64,000 nt of DNA from Streptomyces albus subsp. chlorinus. GTDB lineage: Bacteria > Actinomycetota > Actinomycetes > Streptomycetales > Streptomycetaceae. The notes beneath the pieces were generated by a model, which searched no databases, was not told where the DNA came from, and was given only the letters and a program-made list of their open reading frames with translations. How positions within the stretch are numbered: the first letter of the stretch is position 1; the number at the start of each line of letters is the position of its first letter. Shown here piece by piece: positions 42,812-51,451 of the stretch. Made by a program: the position numbers and the translations under genes. The stretch covers positions 4,950,428 through 5,014,427 of the forward strand of contig NZ_VJOK01000001.1 of NCBI RefSeq assembly GCF_013302895.1. Reading direction: 5' to 3'.

Positions 42812-43864
42812 ATGACATCGACGCACGGAACGGCGCCCGCGGTGGAGTTCACCGCGGCCGGCAAGACCTACGGCGCCGTTCGGGCCCTCGACGGCCTGAA
42901 CGTCCGCATCCACCCCGGTGAGACCGTCGCCCTTCTGGGCCCCAACGGGGCGGGCAAGTCCACCACGCTCGACCTGCTGCTCGGGTTGCGCAATCCGGAC
43001 CCCGGCGGCCGGGTGCGGCTGTTCGGCACGACGCCGCGGCAGGCGGTCACCGACGGCCGGGTGGGCGCGATGCTGCAGTCCGGCGGTCTGATGGAGGGGG
43101 TGCGGGTCCGTGAACTGGTCGCGCTGGCCTGCGATCTGCACCCGCGCGGCTACCCCGTCGACCAGGTGCTGGAGGCGGCCGGGCTGACCGGGATCGCCGA
43201 GCGGACGGTGGGCAAGCTCTCCGGCGGCCAGGAGCAGCGGGTGCGGTTCGCGCTGGCGACCGCGGGCGCGTCCGATCTGCTCGTCCTGGACGAGCCGACC
43301 ACCGGCATGGACGTCACTGCGCGGCGCTCCTTCTGGTCGGCGATACGGTCCCAGGCCGCCCGGGGCCGTGCCGTGCTGTTCGCCACGCACTACCTGGAGG
43401 AGGCCGACGAGGTCGCCGACCGGGTGCTGGTCCTGCACCGCGGGCGGCTGCTCGCCGACGGCAGCGCGGCCGAGATCAAGGCCCTGGCGGGGGTGCGCCG
43501 GGTGAGCTTCACGCTGGAGGCGGTGCCCGACGGGATACGGGAGGCCCAGTTGCGCGCCCTGCCCGGGGTGAGCGAGGTGGAGCTGGCCGGGGCCGCCGTA
43601 CGGATGCGCTCGTCGGACGCGGACGCCACCGTGCACGCCCTCTACGCGCTGGGGCTCTACCCGCGCGGGCTGGAGGTCACCGGACTGGGGCTCGAGCAGG
43701 CGTTCGTCGCCCTCACCTCCCGCGCGGAACAGGGCGGCGAACAGACCGGCGAGCGCAGTGGCGGGCAGGCGGGCGAGTGGACCGGCTCCGCACCGTCCTC
43801 AGCCCCGCACGGCACCACCACCCCCACCACCGACAACGCACACCACAAGGCGGCCACCAAGTGA
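42812..43864 (+). CDS. ABC exporter ATPase
   Basis: 350 residues. A single ABC domain with Walker A GPNGAGKST, signature LSGGQEQR, Walker B LLVLDEPTTGMD and H-loop ATHY, of the drug/lipid exporter type, followed by a domain of about 80 residues and a Gly/Ser/Thr-rich tail (about 300-350). It works with the next gene, a short ABC-2 permease; the stop overlaps that start by 4 bases. The arrangement exporter ATPase, permease, sensor kinase, regulator is typical of antibiotic or lipid stress response operons. Confidence 0.94.
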   Translation: MTSTHGTAPAVEFTAAGKTYGAVRALDGLNVRIHPGETVALLGPNGAGKSTTLDLLLGLRNPDPGGRVRLFGTTPRQAVTDGRVGAMLQSGGLMEGVRVRELVALACDLHPRGYPVDQVLEAAGLTGIAERTVGKLSGGQEQRVRFALATAGASDLLVLDEPTTGMDVTARRSFWSAIRSQAARGRAVLFATHYLEEADEVADRVLVLHRGRLLADGSAAEIKALAGVRRVSFTLEAVPDGIREAQLRALPGVSEVELAGAAVRMRSSDADATVHALYALGLYPRGLEVTGLGLEQAFVALTSRAEQGGEQTGERSGGQAGEWTGSAPSSAPHGTTTPTTDNAHHKAATK

Positions 43865-44598
43865 AGACCCTCGTCCGGCTGGAGATCACCCGCACGCTGC
43901 GCAACAAGAAGTTCATGTTCTTCTCGGTGATCTATCCGCCCGCGCTGTACCTGATCATCGCCGGCCGGAACTCCACCGCGGAGATGCCCGGACTCGCCAT
44001 CGACATGAAGCTCTACTACATGGTCGCGATGGCCGCCTTCGGCGCGATCACCGCCGTCCTGATGGGCAACAGCGAACGCATCGCCAAGGAGCGGGAGACG
44101 GGCTGGGTACGGCAGTTGCGGCTCACGGCGCTGCCGGGACGCGGCTACGTCACGGCGAAGATCGCCTCGGCCGCCACCGTCAGCCTGCCCTCCATCCTGC
44201 TCGTCCTGGTGACCGGCGCCGCGGTGATGGGGGTGCGCCTGGAGGCGTGGCAGTGGGTCGCCGTCGCCCTGTGCTCGTGGGCGGGCAGCTTCGTCTTCGC
44301 CGCGCTGGGCGTGGCCATCGGCTACCTGGCCACGGGGGACGCGGTCCGGCCGATCACCATGCTGTGCTACTTCGGACTGGCCTTCATGGGCGGGCTGTGG
44401 CTGCCCTCCTCCAGCCTGCCCGGCTGGGTGCAGGACATCGGCGAGTGGCTGCCCACCCACGCCTACATCGCGCTCGGCCAGGCGGTCGAGGCCGGGGACG
44501 CCCCGCACGCGGGGGACGCCGGGCTGCTGCTGGCCTATCTCGTACTCTTCGCCTCAGCCGCCGCCTGGCTCTACCGGAAGGACACACGCACGGCATGA
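43861..44598 (+). CDS. ABC-2 type exporter permease
   Basis: 245 residues with six hydrophobic segments; ABC2 membrane family. The GTG at 43861 overlaps the ATPase stop (GTGA), and its own stop overlaps the kinase start. Segments RIAKERETGWVRQLRLTALP and GGLWLPSSSLP are characteristic of small ABC-2 permeases in kinase-linked operons. The substrate is unknown. Confidence 0.93.
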   Translation: MKTLVRLEITRTLRNKKFMFFSVIYPPALYLIIAGRNSTAEMPGLAIDMKLYYMVAMAAFGAITAVLMGNSERIAKERETGWVRQLRLTALPGRGYVTAKIASAATVSLPSILLVLVTGAAVMGVRLEAWQWVAVALCSWAGSFVFAALGVAIGYLATGDAVRPITMLCYFGLAFMGGLWLPSSSLPGWVQDIGEWLPTHAYIALGQAVEAGDAPHAGDAGLLLAYLVLFASAAAWLYRKDTRTA

Positions 44599-45869
44599 CA
44601 CGGGCTCCCCTCCAGGTCCCGCTCGTCGGGGACACCACCGAGACCGCACGCCAGAAGTGGGCCAAAGCCGTCATGATCGCGGTCTGGATGGTCTTCCTCG
44701 GCGGACCGGTACGGGACCTGTGGGCGGGCGGCCACAGCGCACCCGCGGTCGCGGCGGCGGCCACCGGGCTGGCGTGCTTCGTCGCCTCCTACGCCGGCCT
44801 CGTCTACCGGCACACCCGCACCCCGCTGCCGGGCCGTGCCGTGCACACCCTCCTGGGCGTCCTCTACGTCCTCGCCCTGGTCCTCTCCCTCACGGCGGGC
44901 GAGGTCTGGCTCGTGCTGTTCGTCTACGTCGCCGTCGCCACCGGCGCCGTGCTCCCGGCGGCGCGGGCGGTGTGGGGTGTGGGGGCGTGCGTGCTGGCCC
45001 TGGCGGCGGTCGGCACGCACTTCGGGGCGCGCCCCTGGTGGGGCGCGTGGACCTCGCTGGTCGTCCCCTGCCTGCTCGGCGGGTTCGCGCTGATGTCCGC
45101 CCGCAAGACCGTGCGCACGCTGCGGGAGCTGCGGGAGGCCCGCGCCGTGGTGGCCCAGCTCGCGGCCAGCGAGGAACGGCTGCGGCTCGCCCGCGACCTG
45201 CACGACCTGCTGGGACACTCGCTCTCCCTCATCACGCTCAAGAGCGAGCTGGCCGGGCGCATGCTGCCCGGCCGGCCGGAGCTGGCCGCAGCCCAGGTCG
45301 CCGACATCGAACGCGTCAGCAGACAGGCCCTCGTGGACGTCCGCGAGGCCGTCAGCGGGTACCGCCGCGCGACCCTCGCCGTCGAACTCGCGGGCGCCCG
45401 CACCGCGCTGGAATCAGCCGGCATCACCGCCGACCTGCCCCTCCTGCCGCCGGACGAGCGGCTGGAGCCCGACCAGGAGGCGGCCCTCGCGTGGGCGCTG
45501 CGCGAGGCGGTCACCAACGTCGTACGGCACAGCGGCGCCGCCCGCTGCACGGTCACCCTGGAAACCGGTGCCAGCGGCGGCACCGGCACCACCGATGACA
45601 GCCATACCACCGGCACCACCAGCACCGTCGGCGGCATGCGGGACGGCGGTGGCAGCCGGGACGGCGGTGGCGCCGGAGACGGCCGGAAGGGGAACCGGCT
45701 GCGTCTGACCGTCGCCGACGACGGCAAGGGGCCCTCCGGCGCGGGCAGCGAGGGCAACGGGCTGAGCGGGCTGCGGGAGCGGCTCGCCCTCGTCGGCGGC
45801 TCCCTGATCACCTCCGCCGGAGCCGCGGGGGGCTTCACCCTGACGGCCACGGTGCCCTCAGTACCCTGA
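44595..45869 (+). CDS. Two-component sensor histidine kinase (DesK/NarL class)
   Basis: 424 residues. Four or five membrane segments form the sensor (about 25-160). The dimerisation helix carries the phosphorylated His in ARDLHDLLGHSLSLI, then the ATPase domain with N box EAVTNVVRHS and G box GLSGLRERL. Between the N and G boxes lies a Gly/Thr/Asp-rich insertion of about 45 residues (around GTTSTVGGMRDGGGSRDGGG), longer than in usual members, in a loop near the ATP lid. ATG at 44595 overlaps the permease by 4 bases. It phosphorylates the regulator encoded next. Confidence 0.93.
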   Translation: MTRAPLQVPLVGDTTETARQKWAKAVMIAVWMVFLGGPVRDLWAGGHSAPAVAAAATGLACFVASYAGLVYRHTRTPLPGRAVHTLLGVLYVLALVLSLTAGEVWLVLFVYVAVATGAVLPAARAVWGVGACVLALAAVGTHFGARPWWGAWTSLVVPCLLGGFALMSARKTVRTLRELREARAVVAQLAASEERLRLARDLHDLLGHSLSLITLKSELAGRMLPGRPELAAAQVADIERVSRQALVDVREAVSGYRRATLAVELAGARTALESAGITADLPLLPPDERLEPDQEAALAWALREAVTNVVRHSGAARCTVTLETGASGGTGTTDDSHTTGTTSTVGGMRDGGGSRDGGGAGDGRKGNRLRLTVADDGKGPSGAGSEGNGLSGLRERLALVGGSLITSAGAAGGFTLTATVPSVP

Positions 45870-46480
45870 TGCGCGTGATCACACTGCTGCTGGCCGAGGA
45901 CCAGGTGATGGTCCGCGAGGCACTCGCCGCGCTGCTGGGCCTGGAACCGGACCTCGCGGTCGTCGCCCAGGTCGGCAGGGGCGACGAGGTCGTGGCGGCG
46001 GTGGCGGCGCACCAGCCGGACGTGGCGCTCCTCGACATCGAGATGCCGGGGCTGAGCGGGCTCGACGCGCTGGAGGGCCTGCGGGCCGCGCACCCGGCGC
46101 TGAAGGTCGTCATCCTCACCACCTTCGGCAGGCCGGGCTATCTGCGGCGGGCCATGGAGTCGGGGGCCGACGCCTTCCTGGTCAAGGACGCCCCGGCGGC
46201 CCAACTCGCCGACGCCGTACGCCGGGTGCTGGCGGGCGAGCGCGTCATCGACCCGGGGCTGGCCGCCGCGGCGCTCGCCCAGGGCGCCAGTCCGCTGACC
46301 GACCGGGAGCGCGATGTGCTCGCCGCCGCCCGTGCGGGCGCGGGCAACGCCGAGATCGCCGCCGCCCTGCACCTGTCCCATGGGACGGTCCGCAACTACC
46401 TGTCCACGGCCATCCAGAAGACCGGTGCCCGCAACCGCGCGGAGGCGGTCCGCATCGCGCGCGACAAGGGCTGGCTGTAG
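45869..46480 (+). CDS. NarL/LuxR-type response regulator
   Basis: 203 residues. Receiver domain with Asp pair LLAEDQ, phospho-acceptor in VALLDIEMPG and Lys in LVKDAP; C-terminal LuxR helix-turn-helix (LTDRERDVLAAARAGAGNAEIAAAL). The start overlaps the kinase stop by one base. It is expected to control the preceding ABC exporter, perhaps through the TGTCA/TGACA sites before 42812. Confidence 0.95.
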   Translation: MRVITLLLAEDQVMVREALAALLGLEPDLAVVAQVGRGDEVVAAVAAHQPDVALLDIEMPGLSGLDALEGLRAAHPALKVVILTTFGRPGYLRRAMESGADAFLVKDAPAAQLADAVRRVLAGERVIDPGLAAAALAQGASPLTDRERDVLAAARAGAGNAEIAAALHLSHGTVRNYLSTAIQKTGARNRAEAVRIARDKGWL

Positions 46481-46499
46481 AACCGGATACCCGGCACAG

Positions 46500-46600
46500 G
46501 GGGGCGGGCGTGGCCCGTCAGGGGCGCGAGGAACGGCGTGCCCCGCCACCAACCGCGGCCCGGCGGCTCACGGCCCGGCGGCCCGCGACGGACAGCGAGG
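46500..46600. repeat. Degenerate copy of a common Streptomyces intergenic repeat
   Basis: The stretch around CGTCAGGGGCGCGAGGAACGG, and the following CCACCAACCGC, resembles a short GC-rich repeat scattered between genes in Streptomyces genomes. Here it lies between two convergent genes and could serve as a transcription end. The recognition is from memory and not from a search. Confidence 0.5.
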
Positions 46601-46656
46601 GCCACCCCCTCACAGCACGAGCCAGGCCGGGCCCCGCCCTCACCGGGCCCCCGCCC

Positions 46657-47829
46657 TCAGTTCAGCCGGGCCCGCGCGGCCCGCGCGGCGCGGCGCATGT
46701 TCTCGGCCGCGTTCGGCTCCATCGCCGCGATCACGTCGGCGTACTCCTCCATCTCCCGCGCGCCCCGGACGAAGTCGCCGCGCTCCACCAGCAGTTGGGC
46801 CCGTTCGAAGCGGAGCCTGCCGGGGTGGTGCGGCAGCAGCAGGGACAGCTCGACCGCCCACAGCCGCACCCCCACCTGCTCGGGGCGGCGGCCGGCCCAG
46901 GCCCGGATGTTGTTGAGGACGCGCAGTACCGTCTCCAGCGGGCCGGCGGGCTGGAGGGAGGCGGCCGTCACCGGTGCCCCTCCGGTGGCCCCGGCGACCA
47001 GGGCGGACAGCTCCTCCTCGCCCAGCAGCCTGCCGCCCCCGAACGGGTCGGCCAGCACATGGCCGCCCAGGGACGCCCTCCCCGCGCCGGCCGGGGGCGG
47101 GTCGCCGAAGCCGACGACGAAGTGCCCCGGCAGGGCCACCCCGTAGACGGGGGCGCCGGCGCGGCGGGCGACCTCCGTCCAGACGACGGACAGCAGGATG
47201 GGCAGCCCGCGTCTGCGCCGCAGTACCCGCGGCAGCAGGGAGGACTCCAGCCGCTGGTAGTCGGAGGCGGTTCCGCCGAATCCGAGCCGGTCGCCCAGCA
47301 GCCGTTCCAGGGCGCGCGCCCACTGCGCGGGTGTCCGGCCCCGCTCGTACGGCACCATGCCGGCCAGCCGGTCGAGTTCGGCCTGCCCCTCGTCCACGAT
47401 GCGGTCGATCTCCGCCTCCGCGGCCCCGTCCGACTCCCCCGCACCGGTCGGTGTACCGGCCTCATCCGGCCTGCCCGCCTCACCGGGCTCGTCCGTCGCG
47501 TCGGGCTCGCCCGCCTCATCCGGCTTGCCCGTCGAGTCTGTCCCTCTGACGCCCGGCTTCCCCGTGCCCGTCGTCCTGGGCTCCGTCTTCCCCGTGCCCG
47601 CCGTCGTCGCGTCCGTCTTCCCCGTGCCCGGTCCGCCCGTGCGGCCCCGCGGCTGGCTCAGCTGGGCCTCGGCGCCGATCAGCAGGCACAGCAGCGCCAG
47701 GTCGGGCCGCTCCTCGCGGGCCGCCTCGGCGAACCGGCGCCGCAGCGGGCCGTACTCCTCCCACGGGCCCGGCCGCCCGCCGGCGTGTCCCTCGCGCCGT
47801 CCGTCGTCGTGTCCGTCCCCGCCCGCCAT
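46657..47829 (-). CDS. SirB1-family protein (transglutaminase-like fold with TPR-like tail)
   Basis: 390 residues. The conserved core (RGRTPAQWARALERLLGD, YQRLESSLLPRVLRRRRGLPILLSVVWTEVARRAGAP, VYGVALPGHFVVGF) is that of the SirB1 family; the C-terminal part forms short TPR-like helices. The catalytic role is not established for the family. An insertion of about 80 residues near position 60-140 is built from repeats of GTGK and EAGxPD units (30-bp repeats at about 47550-47640) and splits the N-terminal domain. It ends up tail to tail with the response regulator gene and starts one base after the acetyltransferase gene's stop. Confidence 0.8.
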   Translation of the reverse strand: MAGGDGHDDGRREGHAGGRPGPWEEYGPLRRRFAEAAREERPDLALLCLLIGAEAQLSQPRGRTGGPGTGKTDATTAGTGKTEPRTTGTGKPGVRGTDSTGKPDEAGEPDATDEPGEAGRPDEAGTPTGAGESDGAAEAEIDRIVDEGQAELDRLAGMVPYERGRTPAQWARALERLLGDRLGFGGTASDYQRLESSLLPRVLRRRRGLPILLSVVWTEVARRAGAPVYGVALPGHFVVGFGDPPPAGAGRASLGGHVLADPFGGGRLLGEEELSALVAGATGGAPVTAASLQPAGPLETVLRVLNNIRAWAGRRPEQVGVRLWAVELSLLLPHHPGRLRFERAQLLVERGDFVRGAREMEEYADVIAAMEPNAAENMRRAARAARARLN

Positions 47830-47830
47830 C

Positions 47831-48841
47831 TCAGTCCTGCGGGGCGCGGAGGTAGTGGTACGCGTGGTGGTCGGCGAACCCGAGCCGGTCGTAGAGGGCG
47901 CGGGCGGGCGCGTTGTCCCGTTCGACCTGGAGGTAGGCGGCGGAGGCCCCCTCGGCGAGCGCGGCCCGGGCCAACTCGGCCATCACCGCCCGCGCCAGTC
48001 CCTGACGGCGCCGCTCGGGCGCCACCTCTATGGCGGCGAACCCGGCCCAGCGGCCGTCCACCACGCACCGCCCGATCGCGGCGGGCGGTGCGGCCTCGCC
48101 GGCGTCCTGGTCCTGGACGGTGGCGAACCACACCGAGGGGCCGCCGCGCAGCACCTCGCGCGCCTCGTCGCCGAGGCCGCCGGCCGCCGCGCGGTTGTAG
48201 AGCGCGGTCCACCGCTCGTCGGGCACCCGGTGCAGCAGGACCCTGGTGTCCGCCTCCCGGTCCGCCAGCGGTGCCAGGGCGCCGACCCGCATGACCGCGT
48301 GCCTCTCCTGGCGCCAGCCGCGCTCGCGCAGCCGGCTGTCCAGCAGCGCGTCCTCCTGGGCCACGACCTGCATCCGCGCGGGCAGTCCGCGCTCGCGGTA
48401 CCAGGCGCCGACCTGCTCCAGGGCCGCGTCCAGCGGCAGGTCCGGCTCGCCCAGCGGGAGCACGGAGTTCGCCCGCCGGGTGAAACCGGCGGCGGCGCGC
48501 AGCGTCCACCCGCCCAGCCGGCGGGACTCGGCCGGCGGCCAGCCCCGGGCCGCCACGGTGACCAGTTCCGCCACGTCGGCCGCCGGGATCCCCCGGCGGC
48601 GTGCGGGCGTGCGGGGCACGGTCTTCCCAGCGACCATCGACGCCTCCTCGATCTCGACCTGCCCACCATCGCGCCGCGTGATCCTGAGCACGCCACCGGT
48701 CCAGGATGTGAGAATGCCGAGCGTGTCCGTGAACCGCCCGCGCCCTCGTGAGGCACCTGTCAACGACCGCACCGACACGCGTTTCCCCACGTCGGAGGGG
48801 GTGATGCGGACCTCCAGACGTCCGCCCGTGGTGAATTCCAC
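47831..48841 (-). CDS. GNAT-family N-acetyltransferase
   Basis: 336 residues. An N-terminal small domain (about 1-75, VEFTTGGRLEVRITPSDVGKRVSVRSL) precedes a helical linker and a C-terminal GNAT domain (about 220-330) with the acetyl-CoA loop RRRQGLARAV and the tail ERDNAPARALYDRLGF. GTG at 48841 with AGGAGG 15 bases upstream; the frame extends further upstream but has no family sequence there and overlaps the fdxA promoter. Substrate unknown. It probably forms an operon with the SirB1-family gene. Confidence 0.85.
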   Translation of the reverse strand: MEFTTGGRLEVRITPSDVGKRVSVRSLTGASRGRGRFTDTLGILTSWTGGVLRITRRDGGQVEIEEASMVAGKTVPRTPARRRGIPAADVAELVTVAARGWPPAESRRLGGWTLRAAAGFTRRANSVLPLGEPDLPLDAALEQVGAWYRERGLPARMQVVAQEDALLDSRLRERGWRQERHAVMRVGALAPLADREADTRVLLHRVPDERWTALYNRAAAGGLGDEAREVLRGGPSVWFATVQDQDAGEAAPPAAIGRCVVDGRWAGFAAIEVAPERRRQGLARAVMAELARAALAEGASAAYLQVERDNAPARALYDRLGFADHHAYHYLRAPQD

Positions 48842-48992
48842 AGCTGTACCCGCCCCTCCTGTTCGTCTTGTGTCCGGGAACGGAGATACTAGGTGTGGGC
48901 ATCGCCGCCGTCCGAAGCGAAAGAGCGCTCCCGCGCGCCCGCGGCGGAGCCGGTGCACCGGCCCGCCAGCCCTAACGAGGAGGAACGACAGC

Positions 48993-49319
48993 GTGACGTA
49001 CGTCATCGCGGAGCCTTGCGTCGACCTTAAGGACAAGGCTTGCATCGAGGAGTGCCCCGTCGACTGCATCTACGAGGGCCAGCGGTCCTTGTACATCCAC
49101 CCGGACGAGTGCGTCGACTGCGGTGCCTGCGAGCCCGTCTGCCCGGTCGAGGCCATCTTCTACGAGGATGACACTCCCGAGGAGTGGAAGGACTACTACA
49201 AGGCGAACGTCGAGTTCTTCGACGACCTCGGCTCGCCCGGCGGCGCCAGCAAGCTCGGCCTGATCGAGAAGGACCACCCGCTCATCGCCGCGCTCCCGCC
49301 GCAGGAACACGACGAGTGA
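48993..49319 (+). CDS. fdxA: Seven-iron ferredoxin
   Basis: 108 residues. The N-terminal half holds the 3Fe-4S/4Fe-4S motifs (CVDLKDKACIEECPVDC and CVDCGACEPVCPVEA), and the acidic C-terminal half is typical of actinobacterial FdxA/FdxC. A cytoplasmic electron carrier that can serve cytochrome P450 and redox enzymes. The GTG at 48993 has AGGAGG eight bases upstream. A TTGTGT (48868-48873) / TAGGTG (48890-48895) pair with 16-base spacing is a possible promoter. The adjacent dapC gene is the usual actinobacterial neighbour. Confidence 0.97.
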   Translation: MTYVIAEPCVDLKDKACIEECPVDCIYEGQRSLYIHPDECVDCGACEPVCPVEAIFYEDDTPEEWKDYYKANVEFFDDLGSPGGASKLGLIEKDHPLIAALPPQEHDE

Positions 49320-49364
49320 GCCGGCCGGAGTGAGCGACGCGTGAGCTGCGAGTCGTGACTCCCG

Positions 49365-49418
49365 CGCGGTCCCGTACAGCGGTTCTCCCGGCCCGCGGTA
49401 CGGGACCGCGGCGTTTTT
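49365..49418 (+). terminator. Intrinsic terminator after fdxA
   Basis: A 13-bp perfect stem (49365-49377 with 49398-49410), a 20-base loop and a T-run (49414-49418). One of the few in this window with a T-tract. Confidence 0.9.
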
Positions 49419-49422
49419 CCCC

Positions 49423-49476
49423 AGCCGTACCGGCCGCCCCAGCCGCACCGGCCGCCCCAGCCGTACCGGCCGCCCC
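49423..49476 (+). repeat. 18-bp tandem repeat between fdxA and dapC
   Basis: Three consecutive copies of an 18-bp unit (49423-49440, 49441-49458, 49459-49476); the middle one has one change. It lies between the fdxA terminator and the dapC start. Confidence 0.88.
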
Positions 49477-49528
49477 GCGCTCCGCACCCGGCCGGTGCGG
49501 GGCGGCCGTGAGAAAGTGAGCCAGCCCC

Positions 49529-50626
49529 ATGCCCCCCGTCTCCGACCGCCTCCCGGCCTTCCCCTGGGACCGCCTCGCGCCCCACAAGGCGACCGCCGCC
49601 GGGCACCCCGACGGCATCGTCGACCTGTCCGTGGGCACCCCCGTCGACCCGGTGCCGCCGCTGATCCGGCGTGCGCTCACCGAGGCCGCCGACACCCCCG
49701 GCTACCCCACTGTGTGGGGGACGCGGGCGCTGCGGGACGCGCTCACCGGCTGGTGCGAGCGCCGTCTGGGCGCACGCGGGATGACGGACCGCAACGTGCT
49801 GCCCGTCGTCGGCTCCAAGGAGTTCGTGGCCTGGGTGCCCACCCAGCTCGGCCTCGGCCCCGGCGACCGGGTGGCCTTCCCCCGGCTCGCCTACCCCACC
49901 TACGAGGTCGGCGCGCGCCTCGCCCGCGCCGAGCCCGTCGCCTACGACGACCCCCTCCGGCTCGACCCCGAGGGGCTCGGGCTGCTGTGGCTCAACTCGC
50001 CCTCCAACCCCACCGGGGAGGTGCTCCCTCCCGAGAAGCTGCGCGCCGTGGTCGCCTGGGCCCGGCAGCACGGGATCCTCGTCCTCAGCGACGAGTGCTA
50101 CCTGGAACTCGGCTGGGAGGCCGACCCCGTCTCCGTCCTCCACCCGGACGTGTGCGGCGACTCCCACGAGGGCGTCGTGGCCGTCCACTCCCTCTCCAAG
50201 CGCTCCAACCTCGCCGGGTACCGCGCCGCCTTCGTCGCCGGTGACGCCACCGTGCTCGGTGAGCTGCTGGAGATCCGCAAGCACGGCGGGATGATGACGC
50301 CCGAGCCCGTCCAGGCCGCCACCGTCGCCGCCCTCGGGGACGACACGCACGTCGCCGAACAGCGCGAGCGCTACCGCGCCCGGCGGACCGCGCTGCGCGG
50401 CGCGCTCGAAGCCGCGGGCTTCCGCATCGAGCACAGCGAGGCCTCGCTGTACCTGTGGGCCACCCGTGACGAGCCCTGCTGGGACACCGTCTCGCACCTC
50501 GCGGAGCGCGGCGTCCTGGTCGCGCCCGGCGACTTCTACGGGCCCGCCGGCGCCCGCCATGTGCGCGTCGCCCTCACCGCCACGGACGAGCGCGTCACCG
50601 CCGCGGTGCACCGCCTCAAGGGCTGA
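49529..50626 (+). CDS. dapC: N-succinyldiaminopimelate aminotransferase (lysine pathway)
   Basis: 365 residues, fold-type I PLP aminotransferase. The PLP lysine is in HSLSKRSNLAGYR, with NSPSNPTGE and the C-terminal VRVALT arginine also conserved. It makes N-succinyl-LL-diaminopimelate, used for lysine and wall peptidoglycan. The paired fdxA-dapC order and dapE 2 kb downstream support the assignment over a general aspartate aminotransferase. ATG at 49529. The gene ends in front of a strong hairpin. Confidence 0.92.
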   Translation: MPPVSDRLPAFPWDRLAPHKATAAGHPDGIVDLSVGTPVDPVPPLIRRALTEAADTPGYPTVWGTRALRDALTGWCERRLGARGMTDRNVLPVVGSKEFVAWVPTQLGLGPGDRVAFPRLAYPTYEVGARLARAEPVAYDDPLRLDPEGLGLLWLNSPSNPTGEVLPPEKLRAVVAWARQHGILVLSDECYLELGWEADPVSVLHPDVCGDSHEGVVAVHSLSKRSNLAGYRAAFVAGDATVLGELLEIRKHGGMMTPEPVQAATVAALGDDTHVAEQRERYRARRTALRGALEAAGFRIEHSEASLYLWATRDEPCWDTVSHLAERGVLVAPGDFYGPAGARHVRVALTATDERVTAAVHRLKG

Positions 50627-50686
50627 CACCGGCGGCGCGCCGGCCCGGCACGGTGCCGTCGCCGGGGGCCGCGGGGCCGGACACGC

Positions 50687-50726
50687 CGAAGGCCGCCCGG
50701 ACCCGACGGGGTCCGGGCGGCCTTCG
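50687..50726. terminator. Bidirectional terminator between dapC and the convergent secreted protein gene
   Basis: An 18-bp perfect stem (50687-50704 with 50709-50726) and a 4-base loop between two convergent genes. Confidence 0.85.
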
Positions 50727-50743
50727 CCTGCGTGCGGCCCGGT

Positions 50744-51136
50744 TCAGCGGCCGATGGGCAGTCCGCCGAGGGTGGGGAGAGCCTTGCCGGCGGCCTCGCC
50801 CACGAGACCGGTCGCCTCGCCCGTGGGGTCGTTCGCGAGCGACTGCGCGGCGGGCGCCGCCGCCTTGCCCGTCGTGCCGAGGACCTTGCCGGCGGCGGGC
50901 ACGCCCTTCTCGACGGCCTTGCCGCCCACCCGGCCGGCGACCTCGGTGGTCTCGCGGGACGCCCTGTCCAGGGTGTTGCCGACGTTCTCGCCGTCCAGGT
51001 CGGTGCTGAGCCCGCCCACGGGGCTCGCGGGCAGGTTCACGGCGCTGGCCGCACCGGCGGCACCGACGACGGTGGCAGCGCCGGCTGCCGTCAGCAGCGC
51101 GGTGCGGGCGATCCGGCGCGTGAGGGCGTGGGACAT
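50744..51136 (-). CDS. Small secreted Ala/Gly-rich protein
   Basis: 130 residues. Basic N terminus, a hydrophobic Ala-rich signal segment ending near GAASAVNLPA, then an exported domain of about 95 residues rich in Gly, Ala and Val without Cys. AAAGGAG lies 4 bases before the ATG at 51136. No known family is recognised; such proteins are common in Streptomyces secretomes. Confidence 0.8.
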   Translation of the reverse strand: MSHALTRRIARTALLTAAGAATVVGAAGAASAVNLPASPVGGLSTDLDGENVGNTLDRASRETTEVAGRVGGKAVEKGVPAAGKVLGTTGKAAAPAAQSLANDPTGEATGLVGEAAGKALPTLGGLPIGR

Positions 51137-51451
51137 GGTGCTCCTTTGACGGAGAGGGGTCTTGGCTTGTCAGCGGATGTCGGCCGGGGTCGCCCGGTCG
51201 GACGCTGTGCCTATCGCCCGGGACGCCGTTCAGGTTGCGGGGTGCGCGGGTAAAGGATTGGCAATCCAGGTTTGCCGCACAGTGCGCCAAACTGGGCATT
51301 CACCGCAGGCGGTTGACCTGTACCGGAGGAGCCGAAACGGGCCGCTGCCAGCGATGTTCGACCGCCGCGTTCACCCCTCGCGGCGACCGCCGCCCGGGGG
51401 AAGCGCACCCCCTGCGGTGGACGGCTTCCCCCTCGCGGGGGAGCCCTGGCA
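51137..51451 (-). promoter_or_regulatory. Promoter region of the small secreted protein gene
   Basis: 315 bases without a gene. Left to middle part (51140-51300) is likely the promoter and leader of the minus-strand gene at 50744; a less GC-rich patch lies at about 51250-51275. The far end carries the terminator of the upstream gene. No clear -35/-10 boxes. Confidence 0.4.
51423..51445 (-). terminator. Terminator after the transglycosylase-like gene
   Basis: A C-run and G-run hairpin (GGC-TTCCCCC / GGGGGA-GCC with a TCGC loop), starting 7 bases beyond the minus-strand stop at 51452. Confidence 0.6.

Noticed and set aside
48877..48882. GGGAAC before fdxA as an ECF -35 element
   Set aside because: No CGT(T/C) follows at 16-18 bases; a vegetative-type TTGTGT/TAGGTG pair overlaps it instead.
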